Shown here piece by piece: positions 1 to 13,800 of a stretch of 64,000 nucleotides of DNA. The translations under genes were made by a program, and so were the position numbers. Origin of the DNA: Larimichthys crocea (taxonomy: Eukaryota > Chordata > Actinopteri > Sciaenidae); NCBI RefSeq assembly GCF_000972845.2, contig NC_040027.1, positions 14,375,760-14,439,759 on the forward strand, read 5' to 3'. Within the stretch, counting starts at the first letter, position 1. Each line of letters begins with the position of its first letter. The notes beneath the pieces are model-generated. The model did not search any database and was not told the DNA's origin. It worked only from the letters and a program-made list of their open reading frames with translations.

Positions 1-2280
1 ATCTGTGTCTAGGCATGCATGTACACTATACATTTGTGTGCCTATAAATGTAAAACAAAAGTTTGTTTGTGTTTTTTTATGATTTCATTTTATGGATCCG
101 AGTGCAGTCAGCTCTGATCACTCACTGATGGTTTGGCACAATGGGGAAGAAAACTCATCAAGTTTAAGAGGTGAAAGTATCGCAGTCATCTGTATTAGCT
201 CTCTTGAGTCATGATAGTCCAGTAAACTGTGTTGTGATTACTTGAACTATGTGTGCACCTGTTTCAGTTCACGGTACTGTTCTGACTCAAGACTCTGGAT
301 CTCTCTGGTATCTATACAGACCGCATACTGATCCGCACTCACAGTTTGTCTTTGTTTACAAACCGTTAACTGGTTACAAGAAGTCACCGAGTCGACAAAG
401 CAGTGTGCAGATCGTACTTTGTTCACTCCTTCATGATCCGGTGGGGAGCTAACGCTAGCTGGCAGCTGTGTTCAGAAATGAGGCTGAAGTCTTGTCAGGA
501 AATACAAAAAGCGTGGGATGAATAAGTGTGCATCATTTCTGCTCTATCATCATTCAAATGGATGTCTGTTCTCTGCTTGAAGCATCTGGCTCTGACGGTC
601 AATAATGAAAGACAGCCTTGCAGTTTTTATTATTATTGTTGTTAAACTATTTTTTGTTCATGAAGTCCTAAAACAAAAAAGAAGGAACTCTGATTGTCCC
701 AAGGGCTATGAAAAATATTTACTCTACTAAACAGAAATTAATGGCTGGAATTTAATTGACAGATATTTAACTTGTATTTTCAGTCTTCGGACAGTTTATG
801 GCGACTGTTGGCTACAAGTTTTATTGTTATTAGAGGTAAAAACAGGACTTTTGGTCCTTGTTATATATTTCTAACCTCTTGGTTTCATGAGTCTGCACAT
901 AATGTTGAGAGCCACAGGTGGATAGAGGTCTTTTATCTGCTCTAAATGTCAAAGCCTCCCCATATGTGAGGGTCTTTCTCTCAAGTAATCATGCTCAAAT
1001 TACAACAGTTGTTTCTAATAGTGACGTCAAAGCCTTCTTGCTTTTTTCAAACTCTACTCCGCCCTTTTTTTTTTTTTGGGCTGTCATTGCTTTGAAGGTT
1101 TTGTCTGTGATAATAAACTGAACATGTCGTACAAAAAAGAGGCAGAGACAAAGTTTGAACGGTCAAAACACGTGCAAAATAAAATATCTGTTTGAATATA
1201 ATCTCTACGCCTCTTTTGTGCTCAAAAGTGTCAACATTCATTTGATCTTTAGAATTACGGAAAAAACAAGAATTACATTTCTGCATCACCTCGGCATAAA
1301 AATACTTATTCCACTAGATAATAGCTGTGTTTGTTAAAGTAACACCTCAAAACTTCCCAACAAGATTTGCATGACTTTTCTGAACAGCTGTTGAGTAGTT
1401 TACTTGAGTTGTTGGCCTTTGCTCCCTAATGACAGCAGCACAACTTTTCTGTAAATATGTGAATCTGACTTTAATGCTGACTGACAGCTTGTATCGGCTT
1501 GGGATGTATCAAATAGAATTGGATGGCTTGCATGACTGGAGTATGTGCTCCTTGATACTGCAAGTGGTAAGATGCGACGTCTCAGGAGTTTATCTTATCT
1601 GAGTCTCAGGAGGTTAATGACTGACAGCTGTAAATATATCACAACACAACCTTAACCATCTGCCGCATACCTCTGTGTTAGATAGAAGACTTGAAATAAA
1701 AAAAATTTGCATCAACAAACAAAGAAAGGATCTGTATATTTCAACATTTTCAGCAAATCAATAGCAAATGACAGAAGATGATCTACCGTCACGTAATTGT
1801 AAGGGGTCACGTTCAGCTATTAAAGCACACAGGGATGGACAGCACGCTTTAACAAAACTAATGTAATCTCCCAACGCTGTGGCTGCATTATTCAAGAAAA
1901 CATTAACCATTATTACGAATGGAGCTAAGGTAAGGTGTTCCAACTGAATAACAATGCTCAGAAAAAAAAAAAAAAAAAAAGGTGTCGACATCTCTTTGTG
2001 TGCGGCAGCGAGGAATTAAATCCTGATTATAAGAGAGAAGACAAAAGGGCAAAATATTAGAGGCAGACATTTTACTTAAAAATTACAGCATTTACATTTC
2101 AAATTAAGGTTCTCATATTTTAGTTAAATGTTGTTTGATCATTTTTCCTTCTAAAATACTGTCCCACACTCTACCTCATTTGTGAGATACTACTGAAAGG
2201 ACTTGCAGTAGCTCATATAAATTCAAATACTACAGACTTATATCATCCAGTGTTTTACTGTTTAGGCAATGATACAGAAA
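1..2280. other. Unique non-coding DNA, no gene seen
   Basis: The frames here are short, on both strands, and show no protein-like composition. The only distinct items are a perfect CRE palindrome TGACGTCA at 1022-1029 and a run of 19 A at 1962-1980. No transposon end or tandem repeat was recognised. Confidence 0.6.
1022..1029. promoter_or_regulatory. CRE-like palindrome TGACGTCA
   Basis: A perfect 8-base cAMP-response element palindrome, the binding site of CREB/ATF factors. It lies in unique sequence and is not inside an F1 repeat, unlike most other CREs in this window. No promoter context is visible, so function is unproven. Confidence 0.25.
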
Positions 2281-2282
2281 AC

Positions 2283-2361
2283 TATATATATATATATATA
2301 TTATAATATATATAATAATAGAATATATATATATATATAATAGATATGTGTGTGTGTGTGT
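2283..2361. repeat. Compound (AT)n-(GT)n microsatellite
   Basis: An interrupted AT tract of about 55 bases passes into a short GT run. It is ordinary simple-sequence DNA and probably length-polymorphic. Confidence 0.85.
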
Positions 2362-4765
2362 CAGAATACAGCTAAAGCTAATTGTTTTACAGTAACTTAA
2401 TGAAAGTATAGAAGTTACTGAAATTCATCATCTGGGGAATATGAACAGATCTTGCTGCAATCCATCCAAACCATGACATGTCAGTGAAGAAATAGAATGT
2501 CAGCCTCCTGGCGATGCTAGAGGAAATATCAGAAGATGACCAAAATGAGCAGGATTCATCCTCTGGGGATCATGAACGTAAGTACAAGATTTCATAGCAA
2601 TCCGTCTGATATTGGTGGGGATATTTTAGTGTTGGACCGACAAACAAACACTACAATCCTGCCTCTCTCATGGCTCAAAACTGTTTAGCTATAATCAATG
2701 TTTGAGCCATATTTTTGTAATTTATCAAACATGATTGACAAATACTATGGCTACCGTAATTCAAGCATAGTTTGTCTACTCAAGAGCATTATCAGGTTAA
2801 TTTTTTAACGATAAAGTAAACGATTAAATAAGATCATTACAGGAATCCTTATCAAAATGTTTAGGCTATGTGTCTACAGGCCCTAAAAAACAAATTCTTA
2901 CTGAGTGACGAGGTCCTTAAAGAACAAATTTTAGTTTTAATAGTTGCTTATAATTCATGAATATGTACAAATGCTTAATATCTGAAACAAAGCACTTTCT
3001 TTTATTTAAAAAAGAAGTTATAATACCAGCCAATATATCGTTCTCTTGGCCTAAACAGTCCAGTATGAATCTGGCTATAACGAATACCTTTCAAAAAACA
3101 ACAAGTACTGAAAATTTTCCAAAACTTGGCAGACGTGTATTTAATTGGGCTGCATCACGTTGTTGTTCTTTTTTTGTGTTTTTTTTGGACAAACTCTACT
3201 TATCATTTCATACTTTCCGTTCAAACATACTGCACTTGTGTGTAATGTAAAATAATTAACGCGTGTGACGAGTGATTTAATATCCAAACTGCCTTACTGA
3301 GCAGCTTCAGGGAGAACATTGGTCCTTGCCTCCAAAAATGTCAAACAGCAGGCGTTGTGCTCGTGACGCCTCGAAATTAAATCAAACCGTTAATCCAGAA
3401 ATTAGAGAAGTGACAATGAAGGGCCGTTATTCAACGCTGGCCTATAGCTACACATGTCACTCTCGGATAGGTAGCTAATAAGTGCCTTCGGCTTTGGAAT
3501 GGACTGGGGCAAAGTCAACAAAGTAAAGCTTATCTTGGAGGGGATAACAGTGAGCGAGAGGAGTTGCCTTGAACAGATAAAACATCACATCAAGCCATCA
3601 TTAATTGGCTTCATCTGACAGGCATTATCCCAGGGCGTCTTATCACAGCGGAGGAAATGCTTATCATCCAACAGGAAGCCTTTTTTTCTGTTCTGTGCCT
3701 ACCTGCATGGACTAAAGAAATGGAAAAAAAAAAAAGAAACGAACGTGGTACCATCGTCAACCTTGATGTGTTAATTGCTGCCTTTCATTTCGGAAATGAG
3801 CACTTGATGTTAAGAAGTGACTCTCAGCAGGGTCTGCTGGTAGGCTGATACTTGAGAAGCTGCTCTTGCTCTTTTAAATATTTGTTCAGCGTGGTTGTTC
3901 CTCAGATGTTCAGCGAAGCAAAATGCTGAAAAGTGAGAAGACCCTTTATTGCAAACATACAATATAACTGGGCGTTTCAAGGACAGTCTACGGTGCAAGT
4001 CTAGGTGATAATTAAGTTGACTGAGGTTTCTCTGTAATAAAAAAACAAAAACACAAAGACTCTCTAAAAAAATTTCTGAGATGTAATTTATGAAGACACG
4101 GAGCAGACTGGAATCCTCGTCTCACGACAAAAGTATGAACTGCTAGAGGACACATTCTACCGTTGGACAGAGTTAATTATGATCCTGAACTCACAAACAA
4201 GTCAAGTGACCGGCCGCTCGGCTGTAACTGCTGTTGCTGGTGAAGCCTGAAGTGAAGAAATATGATAAAAAGGGAGGCAAGCGTGTAATTTGGGGGATCA
4301 GAATGTCACCCGTGTGTGTCTTTATAACGGTATGTGTGCGGTGTTGAAGTTGTAAATCAGTTTTGAATACATGTTTATTTAAAACCAACAGTGATTGGGA
4401 TGTGGATATAGTTATCTCACTGCATTTTAATCAGTTTTTGACTAAAATGCATCTGGTCTTTGAACGCCAACGCTATGATATGAGGCTGATACATACAGAA
4501 GAGTTACTCCTAAACTTAACTGAATGGATGAAAAAGAGGAAAAGTTAAAACACCATCGTAACTTTGTATTTGATCATTACTATTTTACGCACAAATTAAG
4601 TCTTAACTTAATTTGGAGCATCAGGTGATACAGTACATTCTGTTTTTGTTATATTAGGGCAGGCAGAGGGCTGTGTCAACTCCTATTTATCCATTAGCAT
4701 AAGTCCCAAATTCCACCATCTGTGTGCTCCACGACCAATGTTTCAAACCCCACCGACCCCACCGG
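2362..4765. other. Non-coding stretch, possible conserved element near 3.6 kb
   Basis: No gene, transposon end or long repeat was recognised. The part around 3540-3660 is of balanced composition and rich in homeodomain-like and GATA-like motifs; it is listed separately as a possible enhancer. Confidence 0.5.
3540..3660. promoter_or_regulatory. Possible conserved non-coding element
   Basis: Compact, non-repetitive sequence with clustered short motifs: AGATAA and TTATC (GATA-type), CATTAATTGG (homeodomain-type) and TGACAG (MEIS/TALE-type). Such clustering is typical of developmental enhancers, but conservation cannot be seen from one genome. This is inference only. Confidence 0.2.
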
Positions 4766-4980
4766 AGTCCAGTTCAGAAGCGTCCCAGAAGCTGCTTGGG
4801 CTAGCCGGAAGCCAGACACAGAAACAGCATAGAGAATCCGGTGGAATTTCAACATAAAACACCTCGTGTAAAAGTGAAAGAAATTAAACTATGTAGCATA
4901 TTTACACATTTAAAGGTGTATTTAACAATTTAGCCGAGGAAAACTGACAAATCTGAGCAAGTAAACAAAGCCTGGTGGGA
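4766..4980 (+). repeat. Dispersed repeat family F2, copy 1
   Basis: This copy shares blocks with 33,220-33,390 and 48,225-48,510. The shared blocks are a CAGACACAGAAACAGCAT core, AGAGAATCC, AAAATAAAACACC, CTATGTAGCATAT and a right-hand AAATCTGAGCAAGT followed by AACAAAGCCTGG. There is no coding capacity. I take it for a non-autonomous transposon or retroposon fragment common in percomorph fish; its class is unknown. Confidence 0.6.
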
Positions 4981-7560
4981 TAAACATTCCACTGTGGGGT
5001 TTGAAGTCATGTGGACAAAAACAGAGGAGTCTGGCCTGGTTTTGGGGTAACCTTGTAAACTGTCAATCCAACTCTGGTGTGGACTTGAACAACCGAGACC
5101 GACCTAAAATACCAGGTCTCAGTCGGTTTCCAAAACAGGTGTTCACTTAATTGCACGTTTTAGCATCGACACATTAGTGAGTGCTCTCGTTGTACTAGAC
5201 TTGAGTTGCTCTGAGGGAACGTTCAGACTGGGTCGGGCGATGCAGTGAATCGCAGCAGGGTTGTGTGGCGGTGTGCTGAACAGAACCGCTGTGAAATGTA
5301 TGTGCATGAATCATGGTTAGCTTTTCTAATTCTACTGCATTTGTAATAATACAGCATCAATCAGTCTGTAAAAGGATTGTCTCCACGTCCTCAAGTCAGC
5401 TCAGCTGTCACTTTGTACTGACATGTTAAGTATGAGAGCATGTTTCCTTTCAGGTCTACGGCAAACGTTTCATTCAGCTTTTAGATTTAGATTTTTCACA
5501 TACACATAGCTCGTCTATATCTACTGCAGGCTGTACAATAATTATTAAGTAATTGTCTGTCCTGTCATTATAATTCCGACAAGCACAAAGCGGTCACACA
5601 GTTCATGCTACAGTTCTGATTCAGGCATCAGAAAAGTGGACTTTAAGACAGAACAGTTGTGTGAAATTACAACAAGTGTGTTTTACCGTGGTAACACGTG
5701 TAACACATTAGAATTTGAATGCAGGGTTTTTCCCTGATGTGATATTAAAACAGAGTATTTTCATAGTTCCTCATTAAAAAGAAATTGGGAAACCCACTGT
5801 CACTGTTATGACTATCCCACCATAATATTGCAATCGGACTGTCAACTGATATTGGGTCCATGTAGCATGATGACACAGGTTGACTGTCAGTCTGTATAAG
5901 TTTGTGGTTATACCTCTTTGGTTTGTAGTCTGTGTGGACAGGAACTGGACTGGGGGAACAGAGCCAACGAACCACAGCTGTGAACACATCCTAAAGACTA
6001 GAGACTTGAGGTTTGAGAGTTCCAGTTATTGCGACATGAGATAATGTGCAGCAACGGATCATTTTTGCCTGATTCCCCTCTGCAGTAATATTGGTTTTGT
6101 AACAAATACCGAAATTCCATCACTGTTGAAGACAGAAAAATGTTACTCGGGGAATCTAAGGAGAGGTTTACTGTGTTTATTTGCTGCAAAACATCATGAA
6201 GCTAAGAACTGAAAAGAACATCCTACATTGGTTGTAAACAAGAATTTTTTTTGGCAAAAACGCCTGCTGACCAGATGCAACGTCAAGTTAAGTAACACCG
6301 CTCATCACGGAATAACAACGATGATTAAAACTGTGCACAGACGATTGGAAAGCACGACGTAGAAACAGAAGAAGAAAGGGGAAAAAAAAGTCACAGAAGG
6401 TATAATCCCTATACTGTAAGGATGGTGGATTAGTGGTTTTCTGGATTTCTCACAGTCACTGCCATATGGTGCTGTAGTTACACCTTTCCAGTCACACTCA
6501 GTGGAGTCAGTAGACTAAACCTCATCAAAGATCTTCACAAAAAACTCTTTTAATTATGAACCTTTGGTTAACTGTTCACAACACAAACATCAAGTTGCCT
6601 TCAGTCCCTTAAAAAACTTTTGTCGACGCTCTGTGACGGTAAACAGAGATATTTCCCACTTAAGCGAGCCTTAGATTTCCAAACCTTTTCACATCACAGG
6701 TATTGAGCTGTTATTTTAATGTTGAACACAGCTTATCCTCCACTGCTACAATGAACACTACACATCTATCCCCTTATTCAAACTTGTATTGGGTTTTTTG
6801 GCTTGGGGACATAATCCCTTCCCCGGCTTGCTCACTGGCAAAGCCACATAGAATTAACTCATCAATAACACTTTGTTTACTGAATACAGATGACTTTGCC
6901 TTGCACGGCACAGGATATAAAGACATGAATGAGTGTAAGCTCTTGACAATTTCATCTGAGCTACCATTTAAGCAATTGTGGCGGACAGAGATTTCACGTT
7001 GCAATTGTACCTGAATCATTTGGGCTTGGCCCGTCGAGAGAGGCTGACAAAAAGCCAGGGTGCTTTACCCCTTTTGTCTTGACTTACAGGTATTGCTTCA
7101 ATTGTACACTCCTTTTTTTCTCAGGAGCAGAAAAAGGCCCCGGTGGGTTGGCAGATACAGCGTTGTTTCAATCACCCTCTCAATATTCTGCAGCGCTGGA
7201 CTGCAGGACCACAGATACATAACAATGAGGAGCTTTGGGTCTATAGCTTCATCATGTCACACTGAGCCGAGGTTTCCTCATTCTCTCTTTAACACTCCCT
7301 TTAATTCCACTGGCTCAGCTCACTACAATGTTCTCAGCCACTGTGAGAGACAGTTATTACTACAACAAGTTTACATCTATCAAGTTTCTAATGTGTCGCT
7401 ATTTTGTCTTCTAGCTTTGGTTGCTATTACACACAAAAATCGCTGGGTTAGAAATGTATCCAGGACTTATACTTGATACCACATGTTTAAAAACAATACC
7501 ATACGATTTAAAGCACAGAAATTATTAGACAAATTATGAACAAAATGGACAAAACAAATG
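4981..7560. other. Unique non-coding DNA, no gene seen
   Basis: Overlapping short frames occur on both strands with no recognisable domain. No repeat shared with the rest of the window was found. Confidence 0.5.
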
Positions 7561-7870
7561 GCCGTTTTAAAGCTCAAAATCTGTGGCTGCCTCTTCCGCC
7601 TCTTGGCTAATCTAAAAATCGGCAAAGACGTGGATCATCGGTGGACCTAAGATGGACTGAACGACACCTGGGTGCTCACACAAGCCATCTGTAACAGCAC
7701 TCCAATCACGGCCAATCAAAGTGACCCTTTGCTGTCAATTATGCATAACTTTAAGGGTTCATATAATTTGAACAGGTGAGCTATAGAGACCAAAACATGT
7801 TTATTTCTGCTGTGAGGTTGGACATTTTAACATTGGGCCTCATGGAGATTGACTCGTTCTGTAGCTAGCC
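7561..7870 (-). repeat. F1 dispersed repeat, copy A
   Basis: Reverse-oriented copy of the F1 family (see 57,921-58,439). It runs from the GAGCTTCGAAAC-like block through the landmark reading CATGTTTATTTCTGCTGTGA on this strand, and ends in GTAGCTAGCC. It lacks the terminal block with the TGACGTCA motif. Confidence 0.75.
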
Positions 7871-10442
7871 AATAGTGCTGTCGCTGTATGATACAGAGAG
7901 ATAGAAACAAGCTGGTGTGTGTGCAGTAAGAGACGGGGGTGTAGGTGTGTGTGTGTGTGGAAAAGAGAAGGTAAAGGAAGTTGAGCAGTAAGTTTGTAAG
8001 TAAACAGTAAAATAAAGCAGAGGATTAAAATGGTGACACGAGAAATAACCTTCTAGAAATATGGTAATGTATTCAAATAAAATATAAAACCCAGCACAGT
8101 CGCACCATTCTGTGGGAAATAATGTAACTGTGTGCAGGCTGTTCATTTACCAAGTGCAGGCCGTGGTATGAAAAGAAGTAGCACAGCAACATAAATTGCA
8201 TTGGATGTTAGTCAGGCTGTTGTTTTAGCCTCATTTCTCATCATAAGTCTCATTTCAGAGACTTCCATGGTGCTGGAGCTCATAAGGTCACTCAGATTTG
8301 TTTTCTTTGTACAGTTAACAATGTTATTTAAATATTTAGATCCACATGAGAGTTCTTCACAAAGAGCTTTTCCTCTGAAGCAGATGAGGAGTTTAGCTCT
8401 GGGATTTCTTGCAGATCGTTTTGACAAACATATTACAGCACAGATGTGTTTTTGTAATGTTTAAACATTTTTGAGAGGCCTTGATAGAACAGACAAACGT
8501 AGTTCGATTGTGTAAATCTTAAAAATGTGGACACATTTGGACATGATTCATGATCCGCAGATCACTTCTTAAAATAAATCAGATCGTTGTCGAGCTCCTG
8601 AAGAAAAACAAAGTGCTGAAAATCCTGCTTGGCCAGAAGCATCTGTGCAGCATCAGTTGGGGCTGGGTTAAATGCTTTGGTGCCCAGTTGTTCGGAGTCT
8701 TATTTAATCTTTCACTCCTCCACTGCTCACTCTGCAGCTCTATGACCCTTGCTGACAGCCACAGAAGATTAATTGAAAAGCAAAGTTAAACTAGTTGTTT
8801 TTGGAAGGCTTGATCCTTAATTGACTCATGGCTCTTGCTGTTTATGTTCCTGCTGCTTAAAACCAAATCCAAACCACTCAATGGTCCATCGATAAAATCC
8901 AGCTAGGATATCTATGTCAGTCCTCTTAATCACTCTGGGTTTTGTCTTAATCTTTCCATCTTAAGCACGTCTTATTTACTTGTTTTCTGCTCTTCACTTT
9001 CCTTGTCAAAAGTGATCACAGCTCAACTAAATAGCATCTTGTTTTTAGTGGAAAGCTACAGTAATTGCTTAAGAATAATTCTTCATCCTCAGTGCGTAAA
9101 CATGCGGCTTGATAGCAGGCGTCAAACATATCTCCACAGCTGTGAACAAAGGACACAATGGCTCTATCATACACCAGTTCAATAGACCGTTATTTTCCAT
9201 TGCATTGTTAAGGCGTGCGGGTCCTCCCAGGCTACAGAGCGGCATTGATTCAATGAAATAGATTCCTGCTCACTGTGTTTGCATTCTAAATATGCACTCC
9301 AAGAGTAAGAGTGTCCCTGTGCCAGACAAAAAGTTAACCAAATTCAATGAGGTGTGAAAAATTAAGACTACACAGCTATCATGTGGAAGCTAGTTTAATC
9401 AATCTGTAGCTGAACAAACAAGAATTAAACTGCAATGGTTTTATTTCGCTTTTGACTGCATGGAGTCACTTATCAGGTAAGAATAACCCAAAATATTGAA
9501 ATTAAAGGTCTGGTGTTTAAGATTTATAGGGCTGTATTTACAGAACATATGTATTATTATATATATATTAGTGCATAATCACCTGAAAATAAGAACAAGT
9601 CTAACAAATTCACGCAGGAAGTGTAAATATGTATGCGTCTTATAAAGTAATTCTAAAACATGCAGCAATTTATGTTTTAATAGTGTGAACCAACAAAGTC
9701 TGTGGCAGAGTGAGTGCCTCCCCTCCTTGATGCATCGGCTTGTGATAGCATCTTCAGGATAGAATCGCAGGGAATTTATTTATTTCAGATGCTGTGTAAT
9801 CTAGTTCAGATCATTTGGCCATGTCCACCTCAACCATTATAACTCATGGATTCTTATCTACTGAACTTGGACTGGGCAGACGGTCTAAACTAAATGTGTA
9901 TTTTCCAGGAGAAAGGGAGGATAAACAACTGAAGACAGTCAACCAGGCAGAAAAGGAAAAGGGAAAGATTACTCCAGTTGCCTGACTGCACTGCCAGCTT
10001 CATTCATCCAGATCTGCCAAATTTGATGTTAATTAGTTGCACAATCCCAGAATAAAAAAGGTGGCACAACAGGGTCTTTGTTAACCACTGCTTACAAAGG
10101 TAAACCTCTTCAGGCACCGTGTGAACAGCATGATATTCATTAGCATCATTATCACCGTTGTGTGTATCGTTTGTTTTTATCCAAAGTATGTTGACTATTT
10201 TCTACAGTGGTGTTGCTATCAAACATTTCGAATTCTGCCAATAATCTAGCTACTAAGGGCTGGCAGACAACACATGCACTGACAGACATCAACAGCCTGA
10301 ATCTAGGGCCCAATTTTGAAAGCACCAAAATAAGTTTATATCTTTCCCTCATCCACATTCAATGTAAATATTTTGTCTCTATCATCATTAGCTGGAATGG
10401 AAATGCCTATATGGTGTTTCATACATCGCCAGACTGGGAAAT
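7871..10442. other. Unique non-coding DNA, no gene seen
   Basis: Contains a short GT tract near 7945-7960. A 14-base match to the mature miR-137 core at 9064-9077 has no hairpin partner and was rejected. Open frames are short and uninformative. Confidence 0.5.
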
Positions 10443-10840
10443 GAAGCCAATTAGGGAAGTGACAAAAACTGCAGTTCCTCAAACATCCACTTAAGGCTGG
10501 CTACAGAACGAGTCAGTCTCCATAAACCCCCATGTTAAAATGTCCAACTTCACAGCCGAAATAAACATGTTTACAGCCTGGTACAAAAAACTGTTTTGGT
10601 CTTTATATTTAATTTCCCCGTTCATGACAACTATACTGAGGGTGCACTTGTATTTAACTAACCTGTTAAAATTATATTAAGACTTAAAGTTATGAATAAT
10701 TGATCCACCAATGGTCAACATCTTTCCTGAGGCAGGACAGCCAACATGGCCAGATTTTGAGCTTCAAAACAACTCTTCAGAAACCTGTGGGTGACGTCAC
10801 GTTTACGCTGTCCTCCATTCTTTATACTGTCAGTGGTCAC
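10443..10840 (+). repeat. F1 dispersed repeat, copy B
   Basis: Forward copy with both family ends: AAAACTGCAGTTCCTCAAAC at the left and TTTATACTGTCAGTGG at the right. It has a deletion in the middle relative to 57,921-58,439. It keeps an intact TGACGTCA at 10,792-10,799. Confidence 0.85.
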
Positions 10841-13800
10841 AACACAGAGTAGGGCTTGTAAAAGACTACACTGGCAGTAGTCAAAAAAAGATCTGACATA
10901 TAGTAATTTTAATGTGAAACTGAGACACCGAACTGATTAGAAATGTGTTTTATAGACTTGGTATGAGCAAAATAGAGACTATTTCAGATGGTATTTTGCA
11001 ATGTAAGGAAAAAAACAAACACACACAGATTCTGATAAGATGCTACAGTACATGGATTTTTCTTTCTAGCCTTGAAAGCGGTTTTAACACCAAATGCATA
11101 AATACTGTTGAGATTATCAGGTTGGAAAAGCTCTGAAGAAAACACTATGAATCAGAGTAAGGACGTACAATTATCTGAAAGATGTTTACCTTACATACAG
11201 CAGGCTTTTGGAATGAAAGGAATGGCTATTGACTGAGAGAAAAGACTACAACATTTCTTTTAAAAAAAAAAGAGGTCATAATATAATTTCCCAGAAAGTC
11301 CACAAAGATAAAGCCCCTATATTCTGAAATGAATCAAGGAAAACCGTTTGGCTGTAGCTCCAGTCAAGCCCAACAAAGAGTTAAGCATTTTAAATTCTAC
11401 AGTGAAGCTAAACTGTTCTTGAAATTCAGCTGGCAGCCAGCCTCGCTAGTCATCCGTCGATTTGATGTGTGCTTCAAGAACCTGGCCCAAACAGACAAAC
11501 TGTGAGCCAGGAATCCAAACAAACAGTCTGAGAAACCAAGAACCATCCTTGGCAAGTTAAGTTTGTACCATCGCTGTGGCCCAAGTATGTAAGGCGGTCC
11601 ACTTCTGTGCTACTGTGATGCTGTAACTGAGAAATGAAAACAAACTTGTACATGTTGTACGTTATGTGTTTTTCTACTATTTGACCTTAAAATGTGATTG
11701 AATCACTGTGTCATTACTGCATGGAACATGCAGCAAGAAAACATCAGGGTTTTCTATCGGACTAATCAGTATGTGCACAAAGCTGTGGTATGTAAGGTTA
11801 GTAAGGTTTGTGGGTAAATTGCAGTCAAGTTAAGCCCTCCCTTTATAACTGTTCACACTTCTCTTTATGTTACGTTTAAATGTCTGTAGGCTTGTGGAGT
11901 AACTGAAAGAACAAACGTCCAGGCAATTTGTGGTGTTGTGGATTTAGTTTTCAAAGGAATGACACAAAGGACAAGCTGAATCAATACAAATATCACTCTT
12001 TCTGTAAAATGACTCAACTTACCGTCTGTATTACAAAGCCCAACAACTCTGTTCTGTTAGTGATTTGTTGTGAGAAAAAACCTGAGACTCCTCTATGACT
12101 GAAGATTGAGATTGATTAGCATTAGATTTTCATTAGTGGACTCATTCTTCTACTTCTGACCATCGGCACTCTACTTCGAATGTAAAATAAGCAAACAAGA
12201 TCACTCAGCTCTTCAAGAACGTAAAAAAAGACAAGTGATTTCACCATCACTGATGACCCTGACACATATTCTATCTAAAATGCATGCCAATAGTTTCCAT
12301 GGCAATTTTCTACAAGTAAACAGCGAAAAAGAAAACACTGCCAGCAGCTCTTTTGAAGAATATATTTTAAAATGCATTTCTGGATATTGTTCATATGTGT
12401 ATTTTTATTTACATGGTGGAATTGGAACTGTGTTTACCGACAATGGTTTTCTTAAGTGTTTATACAATCATGTTGGCTTTTAACGTAGAGCAGCCCGAGA
12501 TATCGAAGGTCAAGAGTTGCATTCAAGAGTTGGTCTTGGGCCTTGCAGAGATTTCTCTGGGTTCTCTGAATCTTTAATGACATTATGGATTGTAGATGGG
12601 GAAATCCCTAAATTAGTTGCAATTGTGCAATGCGAAATGTTCTCAAACCATTGGGACTATTTGCCTACACAGTTGTTTGGGGAGCCTTGCCACAACCTCG
12701 CTTATGACTGAGACAAATCGAGGATGCCCTTTTTATACAAATGATAGCACCTTAACGATGAACCTGATTATATGTTGAGCGTTTCAGACAGGTGTCTGTT
12801 GAGCTTCAACTTTCAGTCTTTTGTTGTCCCAACATGTTGAAGGCATCAAATTCAGAATGAGTGTATATTTGCAAAAACAATAACGTTTATCAGTTCGAAC
12901 ATTCAATATACTGTCTTTGTACTGTGTTCAATATGGTTCACAATGGTTGGAATCTTGGCTGTATAACATATACTGCACTAAAGTAAAGAAAAAGAAGTGA
13001 TTGAGGAAGTGCACTCCAGAATTAAACTGTATGACTGGAAATATGGCAGTATTTTAAGGTAAAGTCAACCTTGACAATCATCTGTATATAAAAAAATACT
13101 TTAATGCACTTCATGTTAAATAGCTACTCAAACGTGTGAAATTAGCTTTTCATTTTCTCAATGATTTAATTCTGAAAGTTTGCCGAGTTGATTTTAGAGC
13201 GACGGAGTTATAGAAATAATGGAAAACTACTTGTAAGTAATGTCTGACACCAAAGGTATCAGTTATAATCTAAATTGATCCCGTTGACAGCTCTCAGTCT
13301 CCACTTTAGTGTCTGCTGGGCTAACGTTACGTTAACTAACGGCATACTTTTACAGACTGACAGAACAAGCTGCTGCCCAGCTGCTTCGAATCGGCCTTAT
13401 GAAGTTAAAATTAAAGTACAGATTCAGACTGTTATTTACAACCGAGTGCCATTAGATGCTGGTCAGTACTTGACTGCTATCTATGCAGGAAGGTAATACT
13501 ACTGTAAATAGTTTATGTACAGACAGACTCCTATTTTTGGGGGGGTGGGGGGTTCTACTGTAAAACATTCATTACTCAATCATTTAAATGTTGAATTGAC
13601 ACCTTCAGCAGACTGTACACTAGGTTTCATTTTGCAGTTGAGTTAAATCAACAAATTAATGTCGATACAGCCGATAAAATCTAAAAACGAGGATAGCACA
13701 AGGGGATGTCGCAGTGACAGGACAGGTAACTGTCTCAATAAAGTGCAACAGCTCAAATACTATAACAGTTAGTGATTTTATGGCTGTGATAGTGGTATGT

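Noticed and set aside
5060..5160. Hairpin around ACCGAGACCGACC and GGTCTCAGTCGGT
   Set aside because: The two arms are not proper complements when aligned base by base.
7060..7476. Longest open frame in the window (138 codons)
   Set aside because: Composition is not protein-like, no domain is recognisable, overlapping frames are equally open nearby, and there is no splice or promoter context. Its length is unremarkable for 64 kb of AT-rich DNA read in six frames.
9064..9077. ATTGCTTAAGAATA, identical to the core of mature miR-137
   Set aside because: The opposite arm of a miR-137 hairpin is not found on either side, and the bases after the match diverge from the mature sequence.
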